DNA of 64,000 nucleotides from Spisula solida (lineage: Eukaryota > Mollusca > Bivalvia > Venerida > Mactridae): positions 3,107,501-3,171,500 of the forward strand of contig OX365956.1 of NCBI GenBank assembly GCA_947247005.1, in the 5' to 3' direction. Under the pieces are notes generated by a model. It saw only the letters and a program-made list of their open reading frames with translations. It made no database searches and had not been told where the DNA came from. A program made the translations under genes and the position numbers. Of this stretch, positions 12,926-49,739 are shown piece by piece (within the stretch, counting starts at the first letter, position 1; every line of letters starts with the position of its first letter).

Positions 12926-14150
12926 TTGACATTAATCATTAATGGAAGATAGATACTGGCAGGCATCCTACAACCGGACACTTTTGGCACATTTTTCACG
13001 ATAACTCGAGAAATGTGTAAATCAAGTCATTGAAATTTCACCTGAACGAAGCTAGGTTCGTCTCTGAACTGAAGAGCTAATTTGTTTACATCTAAAAATA
13101 GCTCAAGACTGTGCTTTTTGGAGGGCCGTTGTAGGGGTAACTTCATCACCTCATTTTTAAGTCCAACAGGACCATCAATCCGGACACCGTGTTGTCGCGT
13201 TTTTTATTACGAAATTGGCGTTAAATATTGAATTAAACAGTGTAATGAATCAAGGGAGAGAACACGTAAACGGATTGTACAAAATTTGTACGACTTATCT
13301 CCCGTAAATATTGGAAAATATCAATCGAACTTAGCGGTAAAATTTTAAACGTTTACATTTCAAAGCGGGCGTTTTGCTACAAAATGACGTTGTATGATGT
13401 TTTTGAAACTCTGCACATACTTTACAAAAGCTATATTTTCCAGGTTTATCTGTATCGGCTTACCTCATATTTAGCATAAGGACTGTAGTTTACATTTTGG
13501 GGCTGCGCAGGAGTATTGCGCATTGGCAGTAATACGATTTTCGACTTCCCCCGTAATGTAAACAAGCTTCGCGAGTGCAGACGAAAATAAATGCGACATT
13601 TGTTGTAAAATATTTAACTTTAATCGTTGCTACTTCGTAGAGTTGACAAAAATCAAGCGTCTAATTGATTGACAACAGATGATCAAAATCAATGGCCGCA
13701 ATAAAGCGTTTTTGAGTCTGTCAGGATTGGTGGTAGTCCGGGTTTAGTGGTCGCCAGCCAGTAGATTAAAATGCTTTAAAGCAACCCTTGGTCAAATATA
13801 GCGAAGGTTGGTTTATATTTCGCCCATTTTGTGTTTGGAATGTTGTTGTATGAATAATTTAGATGATTCATCCGTAAATTGTGAAATAAACCAATTTTTA
13901 TGTGACGTTTCCGGGGTGATGATTTTCAATCAACGGGTTTCGAATTTATTCCAAGATTTAATTTTCAGATCCCTGTTATTCTAAAATAATTATATTTTTT
14001 GTAATCTTTGGGATGTCCTCTATCTGTTGTAAATGATCAAACCACTTTTTTTTTTAGTTTTACCTTGAAAACACGATTTATTTTTGATACACTTCTACGG
14101 TAAACTATAATGACGGAAAGAGACAAAGTTAACCGAACGCGGTTAAACCT
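12926..14150. other. upstream region of AARS2
   Basis: Non-coding. No TATA box or other core promoter element can be named with confidence. Promoter position depends on whether the exon near 6.2 kb is used. Confidence 0.35.
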
Positions 14151-14330
14151 TTGATAAAACTGACACGGCCGATAATTACCGAAGCACACTCAATGCATTA
14201 TGGGTCTTCAAGTCATAATTCAGCTCTTTTCAGTCATGCCTATCCATTTGTGTATGATGGTTTTTATTTAGAAATATTTGGCATTCTGGCCAAAGTAGTT
14301 CATATATCTCGTCTTTATTTTAGGTCCAGA

Positions 14331-37179
<22,849 letters not shown>

Positions 37180-37268
37180 CAATAGAATACAACAATTCAA
37201 CAAACAATTTAGATATAGTGATCTTTAACTAAAAGCTATTGTCACACATGTGATAATTCCTGTGTCAG

Positions 37269-37408
37269 GATATTGTGATATACGGGTTGTTTCGAGAAAC
37301 ATGGCCGTACCTGTCTCACCTGAACATGGAGCAGACCGGTGGTGGTCGACCAGTCTACAAACCGTACAAAACAGGTGGGCGTATAGGACATATTTAAAGG
37401 AGGATTAA
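37269..37408 (+). other. unassigned open stretch, possible alternative last exon
   Basis: Lies 90 bp after the AARS2 stop, behind TTCCTGTGTCAG. In phase 0, as AARS2 exon 21 would require, it reads DIVIYGLFRETWPYLSHLNM and then EQTGGGRPVYKPYKTGGRIG before HI and a stop at 37406-37408. GC content is above that of the surroundings. The minus strand is also open here and carries CAG|GTGAGA, so a minus-strand exon is an alternative. I do not recognise the peptide. Confidence 0.3.
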
Positions 37409-40400
37409 AAAAACAACAAACTAAAGTTTACATCCAAAACAGTTTGTAATAACTTATACATCCTGTGTCTTATTAAAAGCATGCATGAATCATTTTACTA
37501 GACTATTGTACAGATTGTGGTCTAGAAAAACACAAAGTAACTTGTTGACATAAAATATGTATAATAATTATGGCTCATATTATCCAGAATTACACACAAG
37601 TGGATCTATCATACAGTGAACATACATGTATACACTGCATCAATGCATTAAATACTACAATATAAAGGTACATTCGTCAATCCAAATCCAGCACTCTTCA
37701 TGTATTCTTGAATTTTGCACAAAAATTGTGACAAATACATTTAAATGAACAAAATACTTTTCATTTTTAAAAAGTCATATTTGCTACTAGACAGAAGGAA
37801 AAGAAAAATGAGCAAATTTGGATATACAAATATACAGTTTTTGACATGTCGACTTTACAATTTTCGTAACGAAACAATCAATGTTTGTTGAGTTAAATGA
37901 TATACTATTTAGAATTTAGTACTTTTTCAACGCTCCAAGCATTTCATTCATAGATACTAGATGTAGCGATACGACCGAAATGGCTTTTGTATTTTAAAGC
38001 CGTGTAGAATTATCACACATACAATTCCAGACTATTTGGTACAACTGTATACAAGATGGAACTACTTTAATTCACTGGTTATCAACATACGTATCTGCAA
38101 TATATACTTTCAGATAATTAATCCACTGATTATACATACAATACAATAATCTGGCTTGTTTCTTAACATAGCATCTAGAAATACAATGTTGGAGAATAAA
38201 CATAATTTCACAGTAAACTGAATAATAACGTTCAACCCAGTTAGATGATGAAACCAATGTTTCAGTGTACAAAGAAAGAAACCAATTTATTAATCAAGGT
38301 ACGAGATTATTGAGGAGATAATTTTAATCAGATTGGAAGTATGGGTAATCATTACGCCAAGTGTTCGATTCACAAGATCATATCCTCTTGAACGGTATAC
38401 ATTTACACGCATATCTTTACGGTGAAATAAAATGAATACAGGTAAAAACATCAGCAGTAGGGGCTCTAAATTACAATTAAGGGTACGTACTGATAAGTAT
38501 CAACATTACGTACAGGTCAAAGCATTGTGATGTTTGTCGACTCCAGTATCAACGACAGAAACACAACATAGAATACGTTGTCATATAATGAAAATCACAT
38601 ATTTGGTTTAAGCTCATAGAACAGTCTATACAAACGGTTTTATGTTAGTGTTGTATACTATAATGAACATGTTATTTCAATTCTTAGCAAACAATGAAAT
38701 AATCATACGGTGCTTTAGATGAAACTATTCTATAACCATATTAAGCAACAGACATACCATCTTATACAAACAATGGGATCAGTTAGTCAAGGACAAATGA
38801 CCAGAAACTCTTACAAACAAACAAAACAACATTTAGAATTGAATTTCTAACGTATCACAAGTTATCTCCAAAGTTGAAATGCAATGCTTTGCATAGAAAG
38901 GTATTGCTTGTCGGAACATATATTCAAGCATTTTCTTAAAGACCACTTTAAATCTAAATACTAATATACAGCATTGTTAGCAACATTCATATGGTAACGT
39001 AATTTATAAAACCCACCAATTTAAGGTACGTGATAGAACACAAGTGTATATTCAACATAGTAGGTGGCTGCTGTATTACAACTAGCATCGCATAACACAA
39101 CCCGGAGTTCATAACACAACCATCTCTGTAATATTTTCACTAGATGTCCTTCGCTATTCTTAGAACGACAGGTCATAGATTTGTCGTAATAATTTTCTTA
39201 ATCATGTTAGCTAATATTGGTTAGGTTATTTCGTCTTTTAGTCCTAAGTATTTACAAAATATAGTACATGTACATGTAAATACGACAAATGTCTCATTCC
39301 TCTGGTCCTACAATATTCCAAGCACATATTTGGCCAGCCAAAAACATGCAAATAAATAACTTTGTCTAACAGTTATATTTACAAACATCAGTTTTGTACA
39401 ATACATTGTCCAGTTGTGCTCCATCAGCTATATGTTAAAACATTCAAATCTAGTAATGTAAGGCCACAACAATATGCAACTGCATTGAAATTCTATTTTT
39501 TTTTACTTATGAGAACTAGAACTAGAGCCATCACTGTAAAGGACATAGCCCTCCGTAGTGAGCCATGCTGATATTACTTTACACGAGAAATAATAAGTTT
39601 GATTGAAGCTATAATATGTTTGCAAGGTCAAATGATATATGCTCGCGATTGTTGAACATCAGAATGAACAGTACCCTAAGATTTACTACTGTTTTCTTTT
39701 ATTTCTAGAGTATAATCTTTCACGACGTATTGAGTGTGCGAATATAGTGAAAAGCCAATCCCTCGTGAAAGTTTCTGGTGTTACAGTATCAGTAAATATA
39801 CTGATGAAAACAGCATCGGTAGTATAACATGTTTCATTTTGTAACAATAATCTCCATTCATTTACCTAGCTAAGTGATGTTTTCCATCTAACATTGATGC
39901 GTCTAAAATTAATGAAAAGGAAAAACGCTATACCATTAAATGGTCCATAATATTACATCATCTTCATAGCTTTTAATTTCATCAACAATTAAAAGTGAAA
40001 TTCAACCCTATTGTAAAATATGATATAATTGACACCGCTGTGACACATGTTTAAAGTCAATACAGCATCAAAGTATGGCATTAAATGCGCTTCATCAATT
40101 ATTTGACAGACACTGTAAAAGCATAATATTTTCGCGAGGTCACAAATTTACGAAATTGTTGTTCTAAAGGAGTTTGTGAGGTTAAATGAACACGATTGTA
40201 AAATCTTCAGAAATTAATACTTGTACTACATTCTGTGTTATACTGCCTTTAATTACAATCACAAGGAAAAGCTATCGTGATGCTTTCATTTCGCTAATAA
40301 AATGAAAATTAACCCCTAACAAAAATTTATGATTTTACAGTATAATATATCTATCAACAATTCCCAGGAAGTGAAATAAAATTACTTACAAAAACGCAGA

Positions 40401-41100
40401 CAGTAGTTTTATTTCAAACAGATCATCATTCAGTTAGAGAGAAACTGATACAATGCTATTGATACAATACTACATGTAGTTTATGTCAATATATTTCTCG
40501 AATCTTACATTAGCGTTAACACTTCAAGGTGTCAAACATCATAAAGGTATTGTTTTATACCTTGACATCCATGTTTTTGCACTAGAATCGAAAAGATGCA
40601 AGTTGCTGTAAATGGACCAGTGTTTATTTAAGTTGAAGTACCCATACTACATCATTCTAGTTAGACGAAAGTAAAAATGTAACAGTTTAAAGCCTATTTT
40701 CAAACATGTGTCCGTTCAGCAGACGGTACATTTACCGCTGATCAGTGAGTTGCGAGACGGTTGTAACACTAAGGTGGCTGTGAGTCGGGTTGTCCATCTT
40801 TGCAAAGATCAATGATAGAGGGTTATCTGAAGGGAGGGGATGCAATAACTCTTTACTTTATAGATCCCTAATCTATTTGCCTACAGTATACTGACAATGT
40901 GGACAGTGTCAACATACATGGTATATGAACAATTGCAAAACTATTATGATGTTTGACACAAAAATGTATGTTTCTCACAAAGGGCCATAACTCTGGCAAT
41001 AATTATCCGACCTAACATTCCTGATAATATGCATAACTTGGCTTGGTACTATATTTTTACTCAATCTTGTGAAGTGTTCACGGGTAGAGCATTAGTTACA
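37409..41100. other. AT-rich single-copy-looking stretch
   Basis: Long run with few recognisable repeats and no coding signal on either strand. It could include a long 3' UTR, but no polyadenylation site can be assigned. A GATTTTACAGT-ended repeat lies at about 40130-40340. Confidence 0.4.
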
Positions 41101-41103
41101 GCA

Positions 41104-42087
41104 ACAAGAGGGCCCAAAGGGCCCTAGGTCGCTCACCTGTCGTACTAGTGCATGCACACCCCTATGGTAATCCTACACATTTTCTGAATAAAATATAAGT
41201 AAATTCAGCCTCTATTGCAAGCTTTTGTATGATTTGACCATGTGACCTAGCGTTTGACCCCAGATGACTTAATTAATATCAAACTTAACCTAGATTCTGT
41301 TGAGATGATTATTAGGACCAAATTTCATAAAGATGAAGTCGAAATTGTAACCTCTGGTGGCTACACAGGGTTTTTCTATGATCTGACCTATAATGTAAAC
41401 AAAATATTTCCTCCATATAACTGTACAAATACATGCTATAAAGACAGAACAATACCTAAACACTTAAAAAAATAATTATGGTTCCAGTGGGGTTTGAATC
41501 CACGACCCTCAGGAAAATGTCAATTGACATTGTGACCTTGTTTTTGAAGCCAGATGACCCAAAATCGAAATTGGCCTAGATTTTGATGACAGGATCATTG
41601 TGACAAAGTTTCATATAGATTAAGATGAAATTGTAACCTCTGGTGACTGACTACACAAGGTTTTTCTATGATTGGACCTATATTTTAAACAAAATATTTT
41701 GGAATATTTTCCCTCAATATAACTGTACAAATACATGCTATAAAGACAAAACAATACCTAAACACTTAAAAAAATAAAAATCAAAAAATAAAAATTATGG
41801 TTCCAGTGGGGGTTGAACCCACGACCATCAGGAAAATGTACAAATACCTGCTATAAAGACAAAACAATACCTAAACACTAAAAAAAAAAAAAAAAAAAAA
41901 TTATGGTTCTAGTGGGGGTTGTACCCACGACCATCAGGAAAATGTACAAATACATGCTATAAAGACAAAACAATACCTAAACACTAAAAAAAAAAAAAAA
42001 AAAAATTATGGTTCCAGTGGGGGTTGAACCCACGACCATCAAGAAAATGTACTAATACATGTTATAAAGACAAAACAATACCTAAAC

Positions 42088-42118
<31 letters not shown>

Positions 42119-42729
42119 TTATGGTTCCAGTGGGGGTTGAACCCACGACCATCAGGAAAATGTACAAATACATGTTATAAAGACAAAACAATACCTAAAC
42201 ACTTAACAAAATAAAAAAATAAAAATTATGGTTCCAGTGGGGTTTGAACCCACGACCCTCAGGAAAATGTCTACGCTCCCTACAGCGCTTTGATTTCCAC
42301 TTAACCATTACAATTCACCCCCTGCTTAATATACTAGAATATTTTGATATTTGACCTTTACAAAACTGCTGTGAACCCTGATACACATTTTCATTGGTTG
42401 ATGAAAGTTTACTTGTATGTATAGACAGTAGAGAGTTACAGCAGAGAGTTATGTGACCATGAAGACTACATGTTGAAAGGTTTAAAACAAGGTTTTTCTA
42501 TAATTTGACCTAGTGAGCTAGTTTTTGACCTCAGATGACCCAATATCGAACTTGACCTAGATTTTGTTGAGATGATCATTGTGACCAAGTTTCATAAAGA
42601 TTAGGCCAAAATTGTGACCTCTAGAGAGGACACAACCCAATTGTTGACGGACGGACAGACGGACGGACGGACGACGGACGAAGTGTGATCACAAAAGCTC
42701 ACTCTGTCACTTTGTGACAGGTGAGCTAA
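41104..42729 (+). mobile_element. family A element carrying a tandem array
   Basis: Begins ACAAGAGGGCCCAAAGGGCC, TAGGTCGCTCACCTGTC and ends GTCACTTTGTGACAGGTGAG, CTAA, with inverted ends sharing GCTCACCTGTC. Other copies: 45009-45724 (inverted), 49740-50572 and 60747-61070 (truncated). No transposase ORF. Confidence 0.8.
41795..42312 (-). repeat. tandem array of tRNA 3'-half-like units with poly-T tails
   Basis: Five copies spaced 105-113 bp (from about 41795, 41901, 42006, 42119, 42225), plus a separate one at 41474. In minus sense each has GGTCGTGGGTTCAACCCCCA, CTGGAACC (T arm plus acceptor side), then ATAATTTTT with a T run. The rightmost copy extends into a fuller tRNA-like form with an A-box-like TGGTTAAGTGG. 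Confidence 0.8.
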
Positions 42730-44326
42730 CAATGTAAAATATGCCACTCAAAATCATATATACTTATAGTCATGTATTACATAATATAGAATGACAATTG
42801 CACAAAGGCTTGTATATTAATTACATGTTACAGATACATGAACATACACAGACATAGATTTTGTTCTATGAGTTATATGCATTATGCTGGTAATTATTAA
42901 TGAGAAAATACTGTAAAAACTGTGCAAATGACAAGAAACCGAAAGGATTTTTGACACAAAAATGTACATTTCCAACAGAGTGCCATAACTAAGGCAATAT
43001 TCATCCGACCTAAAATGCCTTATAATATGCATATATAGGCTTGATAGTTTCATGAAAATCCGACCATAGTTATTGAAAACAAGTGAAGACGAACATAGTG
43101 ACTTCAAGACATACATATATCCAGCAGAAAATCTCCCCCACTGTACTCCCCATTGTACGCGAGAGACATAATTATGAATATATTTTATGTATTTAAAACT
43201 CATACTAATTGTGGCAATAGCAGAGCTCTCAGCAATATACAGTCCTGTATGAATGTCATCAATATCCGAAACTAAATGAGTTTGAATGTTTAATGGAGTA
43301 CTTAGCAACAGAGGAGAAGATCAAAGCATGATTATGTTATACCACACCCTACTTGAAAATTGATGTTACAACATTGGCATAGTACAGTGTGGCAATACCA
43401 CGTGACTAAATACTACAGTCCAAAGAAGAAAATTGTAAACAAAACCTCCACTTCGCGAAGGAAAATAGGCATAAGTATTTTATTTCTTCACCAATTTCTA
43501 TGAAATATAGACCACGCTAAGGGAAAAAATATAAGTGTTCCGCCATATATAGTTTATTTCTATAGCTTGACCGTTTTTTCAATTACCCTGAGAATCCTTG
43601 GAAAAAATTTGTGTGAGAGCGGACTACAGTATCAAGCCTTTTCGTGTTCCTGGTATTATCTACTCCATGCGTGATTGAAGAGTCATGTTTACACCTTCCG
43701 GAAACACCGGAGGCAATTTTGCAACAAATAAAATACATATTATAACAATGCATGGCACAAATATGAATTTTCTTTTAATTTGCAATTATGACTACAGTTC
43801 CAAGAAAAAATATTCAGACTACAGTTCAAAGCTGTTTTCAGAATCTACAATAAAACCAAGCAACGTGTCGCCCCTGATGCTATTTTTGGCAACATTACAC
43901 ACACTACAATATTCTGTATTTGGTCAGGTGTTATTTGTAACAACATATTATACCGAATTTAAAAACACAAACACGCACATTGGTAACAGTAGTTTACAAT
44001 ATATGCATGTAGATCTAGTAATTGATAATAAGCTTGCGTATGGGTAATTTTGAGTAATTTCAATACGCGCATTTGATGTTTGATCTAAATTATATATTGC
44101 ACGGTGCCATCGATTTTCATCACTGGTAGACACCGTACAGCGGATATAAGATATAGTCCGTATTTATAACAATACATCATTGTTGAGCGTCAGGTCAGTT
44201 TGTCTGTGCTTGAAAGTCTTGGTTTTCATAATTTATAAGTGCCTACATATCAAGGTCATGGATACGCCAATGTGACTATGTCTCATTTGCTGCAGGATCA
44301 GACTTATCTGACCATATTGCCTAATT

Positions 44327-44815
44327 AAAGTTTGAAGCAAATGCTGCAAAAACTGTAGGAGGAGTTGCGTCCACAAGAACTGTTCACTATATATTGTATA
44401 GTGCATAAAAGTACAAAGGGCCATAATTCTGTCAAAAATCGTCGCAGCGCAAATTCTTTCCTTTAAGCACATCTACATGTTGAGGTTGTTCATCTGTAAA
44501 AGTTTGAAGCAAATGCTGCAAAAACTGTAGGAGGAGTTGCGTCCACAAGACCTGTTCACTATATATTGTATAGTGCATAAACGTACAAAGGGCCATAATT
44601 CTGTCAAAAATAGTCACAGCGCAAATTCTTTCCTTTATGCACATCTACATGTTGAGGTTGTTCATCTGTTAAAGTTTGAATCAAATGCTGCAAAGACTGT
44701 AGGAGGAGTTACGTCCACAAGAATGCGTCTACGGACGGACGGACAGACAGATAGACAGACAAGCTGAATCCAGTATACCCCCCCCCCTTACAACTCGTTG
44801 TGCGGGGGGTATAAT
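44327..44815 (-). repeat. 172-bp tandem units inside the foldback element
   Basis: AAAGTTTGAAGCAAATGCTG recurs at 44327, 44498 and 44671 (one T variant). The block ends in GACGGACGG tracts and ACAACTCGTTGTGCGGGGGG, the inverse of the repeat start at 32694. Confidence 0.8.
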
Positions 44816-45008
44816 TAAAGGAATAAAAAGGTGTGCATAATTTGTTTCAGCATGCAATTTAAGCGCCCGTAGACTGAGGTTAAAATAGCTTATAACACGT
44901 CCCCAATTATTTCGTACCAAATAAGACAGAATTGAACAATTTAGCAATAACAATATTTTGGTTACGAAGGCAATACTACGTACTTAAATCACGTGCCTTC
45001 CTATTTTT

Positions 45009-45724
45009 AGCTCACATGTCACAGAGTGACAGAGTTAGCTTTGTGATGACTCGTCGTCCGTCCGTCGTCCGTCCGTCCGTCCGTCAACAATTTGCTTGTG
45101 TAGACACTAGAGGTCACACTTTTGACCTAATCTTTATCCAACGTGGTCACATTGATCATCACAACAAAATCTAGGTCAATTTCGATATTGGGTCATCCGG
45201 GATAAAAAACTAGGTCACAAGGTCAAATCATAGAAAAACCTTTTGTAGGCACTAGAAGTCACAATGTTGACCTAATCTTTATGAAACTTGGTCATAATGA
45301 TCATCTCAACCAAATCTAAGTCAAGATATATATTTGGTCATCCGGGATCAAAAACTAGGTCACAATATCAAATCATAGAAAAACCTTGTATAGTCACTTG
45401 AGATCACAATTTTGACCTAATCATTTTGAAACTTTGTCGCAATGATCATCTTAATAAAATCGAAGTCAATTTATGATTGGGTCATCTGAAATCAAAACTA
45501 GGTCACTAGGTCAAATGATAGAAAACCCTTGTGTTAATTCACGAGAGGTCACCATTTTAGCCTAATCCTTATGAAACTTGATCACAATGATCATCACAAC
45601 AAAATCTAGTTAAAGTGTTATATCGGGTCATCTGGGGCTAAGAACTAGGTCACAAGGTCAAATCACATGGCTTGGGTGTACTGCTACGACAGGTGAGCGA
45701 CCTAGTGCCATAGGGCCCTCTTGT
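45009..45724 (-). mobile_element. family A element, inverted, nested in the foldback element
   Basis: AGCTCACATGTCACAGAGTG at left, GACAGGTGAGCGACCTAG and AGGGCCCTCTTGT at right; inside, four diverged copies of a GGTCACAATGATCATC-type segment. Confidence 0.75.
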
Positions 45725-46928
45725 TTTAGATTCAAACCACGTACTACGGAGTCAAAATGAGGAATCCAACACCAGTACAGGACTGCTATCCTCGGTGCAA
45801 CAGAAAAATAGATCTTGTTAATGGAAAGTTTCATAATGATTAGATCCCGTACACAATGCAATGTTTTCCTTCAGTCGATTGCTTGTTAGTTGGTGTTTGC
45901 TTGCGAGACCATGGAAGACATAAGTTTAAATCGGAACAGAGTCCTGGGAAGTGCATACTTGAGCTGAAATAAAAGGAAAGTATAGTATACGAAACGTCAG
46001 AGCAAATTACAACATTGGTGTTTTAAAATAAACATTCCGCTGCTTAAATTTGTTCACTTCAAGTGAATCACATGAATATTTACAAAAATGTGATTAAAAA
46101 CTTAGAGTCGTGTGAAATCGACATCCACTTTTATTTTCGTTTTCGTGCGAAGTATAGGGGGCTATATCCGCCATATGGTGTCTACCATTGGTGAATATCG
46201 ATGGCACCGTCCAATATATAATTTAGATCAAACATCAAATGCACTAATGGAAATTACTAAAAAATACCCGTACGCAAACTTATTATCAATTACTATATGT
46301 ATAAACTTTAAACTTCTGTTACCCATGTGCGTGTTTACGTTCTTAAATGATGTAAAATGTGTCGTAAAAAATAAAACCTGACCAAATAAAGAATATTTTA
46401 GTGTGTGTATTGTTGACAAAAATAGCATCAGGGGCAAAACGTTGCTTGGTATTATGGTAAATTCTGAAAACAGCTTTGAACTGTAGTCTGAATATTTTTT
46501 CTTGGAACTGTAGCCATAATTGCAAATTGAAAGAAAATGTCATATAAGTGCCATGTATTGTTATAATATGTATTTTATTTGTTGCGAAATTGCCTCCGGT
46601 GTTCCCGGAAGGTGTAAACATGACTCTTCAATCACGCATGGAGTAAATAATACCAGGAAAACGAAAAGGCTTGATACTGTAGTCCGCTCTCACACAATTT
46701 TTTTCCAAGGTTTCTCAGGGTAATTGAAAAAACGGTCAAGCTACGAAGAAATATACTATATATGGCGGAACCCTTATATTTTTTCCCTTAGCGTGGTCTA
46801 TATTTCATAGAAATTGGTGAAGAAATAAAATACTTATGCCTATTTTCCTTCGCGAAGTGGAGGTTTTGTTTACAATTTTCTTCTTTGGACTGTAGTATTT
46901 AGTCACGTGGTATTGCCACACTGTAGTA

Positions 46929-49739
46929 CAAGGGTATTAAACAGTTAGTTTGATGAAGATTCTAAGACCAGGCACTATGCAAATCAAATAGAAACTATAA
47001 GCTCATCAGGAATTGTTATGTTTGTAACTTGGTAGTCACAGTTATAGCCACGAGCTACAGTCAATGGATATCACCAGGGTTACTGGCTAGAGTCAAAGTT
47101 ACGGGCTAGAGTTTCAGTTACTGGAGTTACAGTTAGTTACTGGCTTAAGTCACAGTTACTGGCTAGACGTAAAGCTAAGTACTAGGATCATTACTAATTA
47201 ACACATAATATTATCAGGCATAATACAAGTTTATGAAATATTGGCAACGGGGCCTCAAAACTTTGAACAAACTAGGGTGTTTTCTTAGACATTTATTTCA
47301 TCTTTGCACTAAGGAGTCTGAAAAGCTCATGGCTTATAGATTCACCAGTAGAATCACCTGTTATTAAAACATAAGCACACTCAATGTAGTGTTTTCCAAG
47401 TAAAAGATAAATAGAGGAAATTATTTTTCAATGATTTACGAAATTTTAGCAGATAAAATCAAAGAAACTCGTAATATTAAGTATTGAAGATAAAACAACT
47501 GCTACTTTATGCCATGAAAATTGTGTACATATTAATCTGATTGAAAAATACAACATATGAAATATTGGCAATAAGAGATAAAGAGCAGAAACTTAGAGCG
47601 TGTTAACCGTAAAATTAGTACATTTTGTGAGGATGTTTTTTGTGAAATCGATAGTGTTTGAAAACATTTAATCCTGCAAACTTCTTCAGAATAACACATT
47701 TAAAACATCATTCTGTCCTCGTAAAAAACCTGCTTTTACACTATGCAATGAAATTATTATCTTACAAAATGTTTGCTTAAAGTTACGATAATCACATGCA
47801 ATATTTTAAAGTTAATTACATTTTCCGGTAATTTGTTATAAATGATCACATAGGGACTGCTAAAACTTTCAATTTTCACCATCTAGAAAACAGAATACAC
47901 ATAGTATAATTGAATGCAAAAACAACAACATGGTCGGTATACAGCAACACTGTAAAATCATGTATTTTCATGGGCAATAGATTTCGTAGATATTGGTAAA
48001 ATGCGATTTTCGTGAGGTTGCATATTCTTTGATTACAAAACATGGAAGGGAAGCCCTTGTTCTCCTGGGTATTAAATATAAGTCATTTTGGTTAAATATT
48101 CGCGGATTACAAGGGAGGGGAATCCCTTATTTTTGTTCCATATTTTGATAGTCAACTATTCATGGGTATTGGATTTCGTGGTAGAAATCAATGAAAGTTT
48201 ACCCTCCACAAAAATCTATGATTTTACAGTAATCAAAAGAGGTAGTAATAAATACAAGCTACTGTTTTGAGATTCCTAGTTAACAAAACAATACAAAGTT
48301 GTTTATGATTCACCGGATCCTGTATCGGGCTATGTGTCAAATATTGGTTGTTTGGCATAAACGTACCGAGCTAGACAGAAATGGACATAATTATTAATTT
48401 AGGGGTTTTACATGACCATAGAATTGACCCTTGAAATCGCCTAAACCTTTAATTTGATCCTCAGGAATCTAAAATCTGACTAAATGGCCAGAATTACTTA
48501 ATTTGTTAGAAATTATGGCTATAAAATGTTACCATTCAGTATAAACTTTAACATGCACTTACGAAGGTCTAAATCAATCACAAACTTATCCAAAGGATCC
48601 CTCCTGATTCAGTCCATAGTAAACACCCATTTGTCAGTGGTTACATGAATTCAGCAAGGGGCTGTCTTCCTAGGAACTAGGTATCACAGGCAGGTAACTG
48701 TATCATTGATAAAGAGAGTAAAAAAATAATGTTTTACTCTTTACTCTTTATCGATGATACAATTATCTGTGCTAGGGATCGATATGCCAAACCAACAATT
48801 TTTAAATCATGGCCTGGAAACAAGGTTACAAGTATAGAATTCTCTGACAGACAGAACAAGTGAAAGATAATTGAATTTAATGTAAATTGTCATTCAACTA
48901 AATAATTATGTATATTGGACTTGGAGAAAGATGGTTCAAATATTACAAAAATCTAATATTCATGTCACGTGCAGCGTGTTGTAATATGATAAAGTCGCTA
49001 GAATTTCCAGACCTAAATGTATAATTAGTTTTTCATGTACATGTACCGCAGATAATAAGTACTGATGACAAGATTCAAACCAAGTTTTCCCCACTCAAGT
49101 AACTAAGGCCAGTTTTTTTATATTTTTAGGTAAACAGGCAATTTATTTCAACTCCCTATTGGAAGAACAATTTCGGTGATTATTTAGGACTTTATTATGA
49201 ATTATCCATAATGAACAATTTGATGAATTCTAAGCAAAGTAAATACTATAAATTCTGAAATAAATCTATCACTAAAACATATTATACACAAAATAAGCTT
49301 TGATCTTCAGATACTATGATCGAAGTGAACAGTTTTAGCACAAAATTTGAAAATGTGAGTCTACCAGTATTATCCTCTTGGTACGTATATATATATCATA
49401 CATCTATATGTATAGTGGTCCCAAAACAAGGGGCAGATTCTAGGCCAAAGTTTTATTTCATTTTCTGGTTTACATTAATTCTTTTCAGGAAAATGTTGCT
49501 GACACAAGCAGGGACTGGAAAAATATCAAAAGGTCCACAGGGCCATAGGTTGCTCAAACAATGGCAGGCGAGCCAGCTAGGGCCCATTTGACCCTTTTTC
49601 TTAAACTATATTCCCATTCCGTCCTGACCTGCCAGCAAAATGTTCAAAAAGTTCATGTAAACCAAAAATTAAAAACTTTGGCTTTACAGCACATAAACAT
49701 CAACAGTACCATACAAAAACTCTTCACATATAGAAGATA
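46929..49739. other. AT-rich stretch without recognised genes
   Basis: No coding signal. Includes a low-complexity CAGTTACTGG-rich part (47040-47170), the GATTTTACAGTA repeat (47950-48232) and a palindrome near 48690-48775 (TATCATTGATAAAGAG against CTCTTTATCGATGATA). Confidence 0.45.

Larger units (their letters stand above)
43385..46923. mobile_element. 3.5-kb foldback element with 5-bp target duplication
   Basis: Long inverted arms (about 43385-44150 and 46155-46923), starting CAGTGTGGCAATACCACGTG and ending in its complement. TAGTA lies on both sides (43380-43384, 46924-46928). The arms carry the same chance ORF (43685-44047 and 46343-46621). The interior has nested elements (44330-44815 and 45009-45724). 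No transposase seen. Confidence 0.85.

Noticed and set aside
42817..43308. 163-codon minus-strand ORF
   Set aside because: AT-rich, no recognisable domain, and part of its DNA resembles the repeat near 40970-41080.
43685..44047. 120-codon ORF starting MFTPSGNTGG
   Set aside because: The same frame appears on the other arm (46343-46621), so it is a product of the foldback inverted repeat. The two copies differ by frame-ending changes and show no domain.
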